Assembly (NCBI GenBank): GCA_003645115.1
Contig: QNEG01000078.1
Span: 1 to 6,817, forward strand
Length of the DNA stretch: 6,817 bases
Source of the DNA: a bacterium
GTDB taxonomy: Bacteria > UBP14 > UBA6098 > B30-G16
Direction: 5' to 3'
Under the pieces are notes generated by a model. The model saw nothing but the letters and a program-made list of their open reading frames with translations. It searched no databases and was not told where the DNA came from. Position 1 is the first letter of the stretch. The number at the start of each line of letters is the position of its first letter. Below, in pieces: positions 1 through 5,158 of this stretch. The position numbers were made by a program, and so were the translations under genes.

Positions 1-602
1 AAAATCAAAGAAGCCTGTCCAAATTTTCGTTCCAATGCTGAATTTAAAAAGCAAATAATGGGAATTATTGCGCCCTCGGGACGAGCGAATACTGAAAGGA
101 ATATGAGCAAATAAAAAATCGGCGAATCCCTATGGTGAATATATAAATACAATGATAATAAAAAAAATAGCGCAAAGAATACAGTATCCATTCCCGAGAG
201 AGCATTGAATAATGATAATCCGCTGATTATTATGGTAATTCCCGCCAGAATCGCAGTGAAAAATCCCACTGGCGAACGGAACAGTATAATGAATACAAGA
301 AATCCTAAAATAGCCAGGAATACCAAACCCATATATTTTGTGGCGAGTATTCCAATTATAAAAGTAGATATAGTGAAAAATGTCCACAGTGTAGATGTGG
401 TTCCCCATGATAATTCGCCCACATTGAACTGGAATAAATTCCCACTCACAAAATTTTTCGCATAAGTGGCAAATATAAAAGAATCATCGGAAGAGAAACA
501 GAATTCGCCATTGCGGGAATATTCATACCACAAAAATACTGTCCCCAACGCTACAGAGATTAGCAGGAATATACAAAAAATTGCAAGAGTATTTTTTCTC
601 AT
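1..602 (-). CDS. GT-C fold membrane glycosyltransferase, N-terminal part (cut by left window edge)
   Basis: An open frame runs from ATG at 602 leftwards off the window, giving 200 codons with no stop. Hydrophobic segments are at about residues 5-25, 70-88, 90-108, 112-132, 139-155 and 161-173. Residues 39-74 read DDSFIFATYAKNF...F.FNVGE...GTTSTLWT, which matches the first periplasmic loop of GT-C enzymes (DD as metal or substrate-binding acidic pair, then the YA.N...G....N.GE..GTTS.LW pattern). Residues 136-139 (SGMD) and 173-178 (ARPEGA) are further hallmarks of this group, which moves sugars from polyprenyl-phosphate donors onto cell-envelope acceptors. Acceptor and sugar cannot be told. 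An in-frame stop lies upstream (about 633-635), so 602 is the first ATG. No clear Shine-Dalgarno site precedes it. It is divergent from the phage-like gene at 655, with 52 bases between. The family call is inference from motifs; the C-terminal part is outside the window. Confidence 0.8.
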   Translation of the reverse strand, partial: MRKNTLAIFCIFLLISVALGTVFLWYEYSRNGEFCFSSDDSFIFATYAKNFVSGNLFQFNVGELSWGTTSTLWTFFTISTFIIGILATKYMGLVFLAILGFLVFIILFRSPVGFFTAILAGITIIISGLSLFNALSGMDTVFFALFFLLSLYLYIHHRDSPIFYLLIFLSVFARPEGAIIPIICFLNSALERKFGQASLI

Positions 603-654
603 AAACACAAGTAAATGAATAAAAATAAAATGTCAACAATATAGGAGGATAAAA

Positions 655-1029
655 ATGGGCTGGATGGAAACTACATTATTTACCACCTCGGATATTCTAT
701 CCAGGGAGGGAGAATTACTGAAGGATTTGCCATTGATAGACCGACACGATTTGGTGTTGGAAATATTGGGGCAAAAAATCGAACATCGATTTTCACATCT
801 GGAACAGCCAGAGGAAAAAATCACCAATCCCGAGATATTCCGAGAAGCCGCATTAAATCTTAATCTGGCGATAGTGCTTCGTGATAATTCCTCGCGAAAA
901 GACGATATATATGCGGTTCGAGCAGAATTCTATCAGCGTAGGTTCGAACAGGAATTCCAGCAAGCAATAGAAATGGTGCAACTGGACACCGAATCTCAAT
1001 CGGTCGGTGGCATCGAAATATTAAGATAG
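655..1029 (+). CDS. Small phage-like protein, possible head-tail connector (gp6-like)
   Basis: This 124-residue acidic, mostly helical protein has no signal peptide or membrane segment. The start is fixed by AGGAGGA at 643-649, five bases before the ATG. Helices are predictable around residues 28-48, 58-76 and 84-112. The last shows an A..Y..R...E...A layout (DIYAVRAEFYQRRFEQEFQQA), followed by a short D-rich tail. That plan (a helical core, a long helix with YA..AE.Y..R, and a tail starting near L-D) resembles head-tail connector proteins of siphophages. The similarity is by layout only; no family-specific motif is present. It opens a three-gene plus-strand run: its stop TAG overlaps the Shine-Dalgarno site of the next gene (TAGGAGGAATAATG), which implies coupled translation. 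Confident as a gene; the function is a weak inference. Confidence 0.75.
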   Translation: MGWMETTLFTTSDILSREGELLKDLPLIDRHDLVLEILGQKIEHRFSHLEQPEEKITNPEIFREAALNLNLAIVLRDNSSRKDDIYAVRAEFYQRRFEQEFQQAIEMVQLDTESQSVGGIEILR

Positions 1030-1037
1030 GAGGAATA

Positions 1038-1415
1038 ATGCTCTGGGAAATAATTCAAACAGTTCGCCAACAACTGGCAGAGGCGCTGGATGTTAGGACT
1101 GTAATTATCGGCGATGACGACATTCCAGCATCATTGATTCCAGCAGTGAAAATCAATCCGATGGTGGTGGCAAGCGATTCATCCGCTGAAATACCCATAG
1201 TGATAGAGTTAACACTATCCATAGAATTGATTTTCGACGGTAAAGTGTCATCAGATAAATTGTCCTCACAGACTACAAAAGCGGTGGAAACATTGAACAC
1301 GGATATATATCCCGTAGGTTGCAGATTGGTGAATTCTCCATCATCGAGAATATATGCCAACTCCAACTATAGCACCATTAGATTGACTATCAGATGGATA
1401 GAAAGAGAATCCTAA
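1038..1415 (+). CDS. Small phage-like protein, possible tail terminator
   Basis: This 125-residue protein has no signal peptide or membrane segment. GGAGG at 1029-1033 lies five bases before ATG 1038. It starts with an amphipathic helix (residues 1-18), then alternating strands: TVIIGDDDIP (21-30), ASLIPAVKINPMVV (31-44), EIPIVIELTLSIELIF (51-66). Next come a helix (about 72-88, SDKLSSQTTKAVETLN) and two strands (94-105 and 113-122, ending IRLTIRWIE). Helix, strands, helix, strands with a paired final strand is the order seen in siphophage tail-terminator and minor tail proteins (lambda gpU/HK97 gp10-like groups), where a hexamer caps the tail tube. The position directly after a connector-like gene and before a tail-like gene agrees with usual phage module order. 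No diagnostic sequence motif is visible, so the assignment rests on size, fold pattern and neighbours. Confidence 0.72.
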   Translation: MLWEIIQTVRQQLAEALDVRTVIIGDDDIPASLIPAVKINPMVVASDSSAEIPIVIELTLSIELIFDGKVSSDKLSSQTTKAVETLNTDIYPVGCRLVNSPSSRIYANSNYSTIRLTIRWIERES

Positions 1416-1439
1416 ATTTTCATATAACAGGAGGATTTT

Positions 1440-1886
1440 ATGAAAACACTCGATTCAGAACAATTAGTATTTCCGCAAACTACTGGCGGAAAATTCATAC
1501 TTTATTCCAAGGGGTTCAAAGTGGGAGAAATAGAATTGCCTTCACGAGGATTAACTTTTTTTCCGCCCGAGCCGGATTTTTCCGATGAACAAAATAGACA
1601 CATAATCCGTATTCGGTTCGATTTTCTGGATAATGCCGGAATGCGAGCGGTTCGTGAGGCACTGAATTTTTTTACCGATGACCCCACCAATCACATCCTG
1701 CGATTGGTAATCCCCGGCGAGGAACCTCGGGGAATAACAGTAGAACCACACGGGAGATGGCGTTCCTGGTTTCTGGATGATGTCCCGCAGGGATATGGTC
1801 CGGTGGAAGCGACATTCATCACCACAGAGAATCCGAAATTCGATTCTCCAGCATTTTCTGACACCGAACCCTGGGTGGTGGAGTAA
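1440..1886 (+). CDS. Uncharacterised beta-rich protein, possible phage tail component
   Basis: This 148-residue protein starts at ATG 1440 behind AGGAGG at 1429-1434. The N-terminal half has beta hairpins (residues 18-40, KFILYSKGFKVGEIELPSRG, and 53-63, RHIIRIRFDF). Then come a helix (66-79) and strands 85-102 (HILRLVIPGEEPRGITVEP). The end, about 106-134, reads GRWRSWFLDD...G.GPVEATFITTENPKFDSP, which recalls the x-E-x-x-F-x-x-x-x-P-x-F ending of distal tail (Dit) or tail-tube proteins. I regard a tail role as plausible but unproven. It follows the tail-terminator-like gene with 24 bases between and is the last gene of this plus-strand run. Its stop (1884-1886) sits three bases from the stop of the convergent gene at 1890, leaving no room for a separate terminator. 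Confidence 0.72.
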   Translation: MKTLDSEQLVFPQTTGGKFILYSKGFKVGEIELPSRGLTFFPPEPDFSDEQNRHIIRIRFDFLDNAGMRAVREALNFFTDDPTNHILRLVIPGEEPRGITVEPHGRWRSWFLDDVPQGYGPVEATFITTENPKFDSPAFSDTEPWVVE

Positions 1887-1889
1887 TAT

Positions 1890-3059
1890 TCATTTCCGTT
1901 GTCTTCGGGAACCAGGTAGAGTAGCAGAATTTTTACTTGCTCCACCAGATTTTTTCTCATTCGGCTCTGTTTTCAATGAATCATATAATTGGTCTATTTG
2001 CGGATAGAACCAGTGTCCATAATTTTCTGTTAGCCAATTTTCGACCTCATCCAGCCACGGAAAAACATCTATCTTTGTCCCCGGTTCGGAGAGTGAATAT
2101 TCCAATTTCGCTCGCACCAGTAAATAAAATGGGTTCCAGCGCAACCATTTGTCGAATTTTTGCAGCAAATTATCCGCCAGACTGTCTTCGCCCATCTCGG
2201 ACAATCTATATGCAGTATTTATAAGGATACTCGGTAAATTAACTGCTCCAGTATTGATGTATGCTCTTTTCGTGTAGAAAGGTGGGTGCTCGGCGATAAG
2301 ATTCCAATTTTGTCGGTTAAGCATTTTCCACAGCAGGTGAGCATAGACAGAATCTGGCAAAGGAGCTGGAAGGAACATTTTAGCGGGAACTGGCACAAAG
2401 TAAAGACTATCTTCCGGGAATTCCGGCGGCAAACATCCAGTTAGAAATATAGAACGATTTTTCGCTAACTTGCGCAGTATAGGAGTAAGCACAACATATT
2501 TCTCCTCGTTAATAGTGGTGTCTGGAAGTTGAAGAATTTCCTCCCGTGATATCACCTCTTTTATGGGTGTGGTTTTCCAGAGATATAATCTATATTCTGG
2601 CAATCTCCATAAGTGGCGATTAATCAATATCACATCGGGGCGAATGTTTTCTACTTTCTGCAAGAACCACACCGGATAAGTGTCGTTATCACCATTCGAT
2701 ACATATACAGAATTTTCGGGAATAGCACGCAGGTAATTCGCATAAATGTCTAACAATATTCCTACTTCATGTGATGTTTTCAACCGCGATTTCGGCGACT
2801 TTAATGAATATGCGATATCGAGAATCGTTCTGGCACTGGCGTGACTATCTATTTTGGCGAGTTTTGCTAATTCACCGAAACTTTCCCATTGCCAACGATA
2901 ATGATTATTGCCGCCGTATTGGTCGTCCCATATAGCCCTAATCTTTTTCCATACTCGCCAGTGATAATAAACTGGTCGATAATATATCGCCAGACCAATC
3001 GATATCACTACCAGAGCGATTATAATTCGAATCGCACTTTTTTTAGTAAGTATTTTCAC
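1890..3059 (-). CDS. Membrane-anchored protein with DUF2723/TMEM260 (GT117)-like soluble domain
   Basis: This 389-residue protein begins at GTG 3059. No in-frame ATG lies between the upstream TGA and codon 228, so GTG is the sensible start even though no clear Shine-Dalgarno site precedes it. Residues 9-27 form one membrane helix after a positive N-terminus (MKILTKK), followed by an extracytoplasmic domain. The key stretch is residues 107-150: YANYLRAIPENSVYVSNGDNDTYPVWFLQ.VENIRPDVILIN. This closely follows the A.NLL...P.NAI.FTNGDNDTFPLWYLQEVE..R.DV.VVN signature found after the membrane part of DUF2723/TMEM260 O-glycosyltransferases. The multi-spanning catalytic GT-C half is missing, so this is a stand-alone soluble domain on a single anchor. 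The C-terminus is basic and low complexity (EKKSGGASKNSATLPGSRRQRK). Catalysis is not implied; it may bind a partner or acceptor. Family link known from the motif; the role is inference. Confidence 0.8.
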   Translation of the reverse strand: MKILTKKSAIRIIIALVVISIGLAIYYRPVYYHWRVWKKIRAIWDDQYGGNNHYRWQWESFGELAKLAKIDSHASARTILDIAYSLKSPKSRLKTSHEVGILLDIYANYLRAIPENSVYVSNGDNDTYPVWFLQKVENIRPDVILINRHLWRLPEYRLYLWKTTPIKEVISREEILQLPDTTINEEKYVVLTPILRKLAKNRSIFLTGCLPPEFPEDSLYFVPVPAKMFLPAPLPDSVYAHLLWKMLNRQNWNLIAEHPPFYTKRAYINTGAVNLPSILINTAYRLSEMGEDSLADNLLQKFDKWLRWNPFYLLVRAKLEYSLSEPGTKIDVFPWLDEVENWLTENYGHWFYPQIDQLYDSLKTEPNEKKSGGASKNSATLPGSRRQRK

Positions 3060-3063
3060 ATTT

Positions 3064-3104
3064 TTAACATCGCAATTTCTAATAAAAAATCAAGGAGAAA
3101 AATT
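3064..3104. repeat. 41-bp direct repeat, left copy
   Basis: Identical over all 41 bases to 3984-4024 (begins TTAACATCGCAATTTC, ends AAGGAGAAAAATT). The seven bases before it (CACATTT, 3057-3063) recur at 3971-3977, separated from the right copy by six extra bases, so weaker similarity extends further left. It contains a Shine-Dalgarno site (AAGGAG, 3092-3097), but the ATG found after the right copy is GAT here, so the site is orphaned. It lies just upstream of the minus-strand gene starting at 3059 and just before the mazEF promoter. Confidence 0.97.
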
Positions 3105-3115
3105 GATAAAAGTGC

Positions 3116-3144
3116 TTGACTTTATATTTATTTATTAGTATATT
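3116..3144 (+). promoter_or_regulatory. Sigma70-type promoter of mazEF
   Basis: TTGACT at 3116-3121 and TATATT at 3139-3144 are separated by exactly 17 bases, close to the TTGACA-N17-TATAAT consensus. Transcription would start near 3151, leaving a short leader before the Shine-Dalgarno site AGAGGAG (3165-3171) and the mazE ATG at 3176. The promoter lies inside the repeat-bracketed segment, so the toxin-antitoxin pair carries its own promoter. Confidence 0.75.
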
Positions 3145-3165
3145 CATTGTAGAGACATAAATATA
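3123..3165. promoter_or_regulatory. Possible MazE/MazEF operator (inverted repeat over the promoter)
   Basis: TATATTTAT (3123-3131) and ATAAATATA (3157-3165) are perfect 9-bp inverted arms centred at about 3144, on the -10 element. MazE-type antitoxins bind AT-rich alternating palindromes over their own promoter, so this is where an autoregulatory operator would be expected. The DNA is AT-rich, so arms like these can arise by chance. Confidence 0.4.
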
Positions 3166-3175
3166 GAGGAGAATT

Positions 3176-3418
3176 ATGATAACCAAAATACAAAAATGGG
3201 GCAATAGCTTGGCATTGCGAATTCCAAGAGCATTTGCTGCCGATACTAACATTCACGAGGGTTCTATCGTTGACCTAATTTTCCGCGAGGGCAAGTTAAT
3301 TATCGTGCCTGTCGAGAAAAATAAATTCAACCTTTCCGACTTACTAAACCAAATTAACGATGAAAATTTGCACGATGAGATTATCACCGGTGAACCTGTT
3401 GGAGCAGAATTATGGTAA
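3176..3418 (+). CDS. mazE: Antitoxin MazE
   Basis: This 80-residue protein is the labile antitoxin that neutralises MazF and, with it, represses its own operon. Residues 3-22 (TKIQKWGNSLALRIPRAFAA) are the AbrB/MazE swapped-hairpin DNA-binding motif (KWGNS..VRIP in relatives), followed by IHEGSIVDLIFREGKLIIVPV. The acidic tail FNLSDLLNQINDENLHDEI.TGEPVGAELW parallels the E. coli MazE C-terminus ([24 protein letters not shown]...EVW), the part that wraps into the MazF active site. The length matches the family (about 80 residues). AGAGGAG at 3165-3171 fixes ATG 3176. The stop overlaps the mazF start by seven bases (ATGGTAA), the usual arrangement for coupled translation. It appears intact. Confidence 0.95.
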   Translation: MITKIQKWGNSLALRIPRAFAADTNIHEGSIVDLIFREGKLIIVPVEKNKFNLSDLLNQINDENLHDEIITGEPVGAELW

Positions 3419-3750
3419 GAAAATATGTTCCTCGCCGAGGTGATGTGGTATGGCTGACATTTTCGCCTCAAGCAGGACACGAACAAAGTGGAAGAAGACC
3501 TGCAGTAGCTATTTCACCCAAACCATACAATGTAAAAGTTGGGTTGGCATTATTTTGCCCCATTACATCACAGGTGAAAGGTTATCCTTTCGAGGTCGCA
3601 TTGCCAGAGGGATACAATATAACGGGAGTGATACTTGCAGACCAGATAAAATCGCTCGATTTTGTGGCGCGAAACGCAGAATTTATATTTCGCCTACCAG
3701 ATGAAATACTCGCCGAACTGCTGGGAAAAATTAGGACATTAGTAGAATGA
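3412..3750 (+). CDS. mazF: Toxin MazF, mRNA-cleaving endoribonuclease
   Basis: This 112-residue PemK/MazF-family ribonuclease acts in the cytoplasm and cleaves single-stranded RNA at short sequences. MVRKYVPRRGDVVWLTFSPQ (1-20) followed by AGHEQSGRRPAV is the canonical N-terminus. E24, R29 and T52 align with the catalytic-region residues of E. coli MazF. KGYPFEV (56-62) and GVILADQIKSLDFVARNAEF also match E. coli (KGYPFEV, GVALADQVKSIAWRARGA). All core motifs are present with no frameshift, so the toxin looks active. Translation is coupled to mazE through the seven-base overlap, with GGAG (3401-3404) before the ATG. The cleavage motif cannot be predicted from sequence. The pair is enclosed by the 41-bp direct repeats, which suggests acquisition as a module. 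Confidence 0.95.
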   Translation: MVRKYVPRRGDVVWLTFSPQAGHEQSGRRPAVAISPKPYNVKVGLALFCPITSQVKGYPFEVALPEGYNITGVILADQIKSLDFVARNAEFIFRLPDEILAELLGKIRTLVE

Positions 3751-3983
3751 TATTATTTATTTCCATTTTATTTCGATTAGATTGGTGATGCTTTTTTCAG
3801 CTTTTGCTTTTTATTCTATTTAATTTCCCCATGAATTTCAACATATTTTCCTTATTCCGCAATAAATATAATATTCCATTGAATATGTGAAAAAGAATTT
3901 CCATCCCCCGGTTTCTATCGGGAACAGTTTTGTTATACATAGCATCAGAACAATAATCGAAATCGTAAATCACATTTTCATCG
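3751..3983. other. AT-rich non-coding stretch with possible decayed minus-strand gene start
   Basis: No convincing gene or hairpin terminator is visible. Two weak minus-strand readings exist. From ATG 3981 a frame gives MKM, a stop, then FTISIIVLMLCITKLF and further residues up to a stop at 3838, resembling a broken membrane-anchor start. From GTG 3973 a 58-codon frame ends at 3797 and matches nothing I recognise. The first resembles the N-terminus of the minus gene at 3059, which lies on the same side of the left repeat. Confidence 0.35.
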
Positions 3984-4024
3984 TTAACATCGCAATTTCT
4001 AATAAAAAATCAAGGAGAAAAATT
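3984..4024. repeat. 41-bp direct repeat, right copy
   Basis: Exact copy of 3064-3104, offset by 920 bases. Here it forms the 5' leader of the fibre-like gene and abuts its ATG directly (4025). The identity stops at the start codon, so the shared block is leader plus ribosome binding site and not coding sequence. Confidence 0.97.
4012..4017 (+). promoter_or_regulatory. Ribosome binding site deciding the fibre gene start
   Basis: AAGGAG ends seven bases before ATG 4025. The same frame stays open upstream to a GTG at 3887, but that extension has no Shine-Dalgarno site and would translate the repeat, so 4025 is the start. Confidence 0.85.
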
Positions 4025-5089
4025 ATGGCACAGAGATTATTATTGGTGAGATATGAAACCGGTCATTCACTGCGAGCGGTGCCCGTTGGCGAAGACCCTT
4101 ATACTCAAGGTGTAAATCTCACCGACCATAACGATGGTTTTTACTCCGCTACATTGCCGGTAGGAGTATATGATATATATTACAAGGACCAACCGGATGA
4201 CCCCACCTGGATTCCATTGGAGCATTACCAGAGCAGATTTCATCCCACCGATGACATCACGGAGGATATCACACAAATTCAATCGGATATTTCTGCGCTG
4301 GACATTCGAGTCACTCAACTGGAGGGCGAAACTCCAGATACTCCACAAAATGTCCAATCGGTGCGAGGTGGACAGGCAATACATTTGAGCTGGTCCCCAC
4401 AAACCAGCGGGACTATATACATAGTTCGGGGAGTATATCATCATTCCGATGAACAAATCACTGTAGATGAAAATTCTCGGATTCTATATGTCGGTTATGT
4501 TCCGGAGGCTTTATTGCCCAATACACTACGGTTCGCCGATATAGAAAGCAAGCCATTCGGAGATATAGAATTGAGTTTTCGTATCTGGGCGCATACTCCA
4601 GCGGGGACATCACCGCCAACCGATTTGCAGTCGGTAGAACTTGATTTGACCACCGAGCGCGCAGAATTCTGTGAGAGTGCATTCGCAGATTGTAATACCG
4701 CTGGCACCAGTGCCTGCAGGATAGCATTCCTATCGGCGCACTATCCCGGTGCATTCCCCAATACTTCCATAGATGAACAGCGATTACCACAAGATGAACC
4801 AGCCCGCACTATATCATTCCACAGGGATATGAGGATTTTGCGCATCGAAGCGGAAAGTATATCACCGGCGAACCAAGATTGTAATATTTACTTTTGCGAT
4901 TCATTCAGTGGGCAAGTGTATTCGCTGAAATTCAAGATGGGAGAACGATTCGCTCGAAGTGAATCCACTGCCTCGGGAAATCCATCATTGCTAATAATGC
5001 GATACCCAGACAGCGAATTGCTGATATACAGCGATGACGCCCAATCACTTCAGGATGTGGAAATCAGATTAACTCTCGGAGTGGTTTAA
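4025..5089 (+). CDS. Fibre-like protein: beta head, trimer-type coiled coil, fibronectin-III-like domain
   Basis: This 354-residue protein has no signal peptide or membrane helix. Residues 1-75 are a beta-rich head that includes DGFYSATLPVGVYDIYYKD, similar to the dG.Y...LP.G.Y.V pattern of carboxypeptidase-regulatory or phage baseplate domains. Residues 78-99 form a perfect heptad series (I78, I82, I85, I89, L92, V96, L99), a short parallel coiled coil of the kind that trimerises phage fibres. Residues 104-208 resemble a fibronectin type III domain (PDTPQNVQSVRGG..IHLSWSP, ending FRIWAHTPAGTSPPTDLQSVEL). Residues 214-354 are another beta-rich region with cysteines at 216, 223, 231, 286 and 291. 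The architecture suits a tail fibre or other adhesive appendage; which one is inference. Its leader is the right 41-bp repeat. The next gene follows after 69 bases. Confidence 0.78.
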   Translation: MAQRLLLVRYETGHSLRAVPVGEDPYTQGVNLTDHNDGFYSATLPVGVYDIYYKDQPDDPTWIPLEHYQSRFHPTDDITEDITQIQSDISALDIRVTQLEGETPDTPQNVQSVRGGQAIHLSWSPQTSGTIYIVRGVYHHSDEQITVDENSRILYVGYVPEALLPNTLRFADIESKPFGDIELSFRIWAHTPAGTSPPTDLQSVELDLTTERAEFCESAFADCNTAGTSACRIAFLSAHYPGAFPNTSIDEQRLPQDEPARTISFHRDMRILRIEAESISPANQDCNIYFCDSFSGQVYSLKFKMGERFARSESTASGNPSLLIMRYPDSELLIYSDDAQSLQDVEIRLTLGVV

Positions 5090-5158
5090 TAGAATTTATT
5101 ATCCGTTAATTTAATCCATAAATAAAATTCCAGTAAATCTATACTAAAAGGAGGAATT

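Noticed and set aside
130..465. Short complete frames on both strands at 130-408 (minus) and 205-465 (plus)
   Set aside because: Both are shadows of the GT-C glycosyltransferase frame, which is open across the whole stretch and carries the family motifs.
608..636. TTGACA on the minus strand (631-636) as promoter for the GT-C gene
   Set aside because: The -35 match is perfect, but the hexamer 17 bases on (TACTTG) is a poor -10, and the transcript would be almost leaderless. Not strong enough to list.
3103..3138. Eleven-codon leader peptide starting TTG at 3103 after the orphan Shine-Dalgarno site
   Set aside because: Very short, a weak start codon placed too close to the site, and the product overlaps the mazEF promoter; better read as a leftover of the duplicated leader.
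3751..3850. Terminator after mazF
   Set aside because: There are several T-runs and a GCTTTT repetition, but no stem-loop with paired arms could be found.
3797..3973. 58-codon minus-strand frame starting GTG 3973
   Set aside because: No ribosome binding site, no recognisable family, AT-rich composition, and a competing frame over the same bases looks equally protein-like.
3887..4024. Extension of the fibre gene back to GTG 3887
   Set aside because: It has no ribosome binding site, would read through the 41-bp repeat, and the extra residues look non-coding; ATG 4025 has AAGGAG at the right distance.
3064..4024. The bracketed segment as an insertion sequence or CRISPR
   Set aside because: There is no transposase and no terminal inverted repeats. 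Only two repeat copies exist, and they are 879 bases apart, so neither an IS nor a CRISPR array fits.
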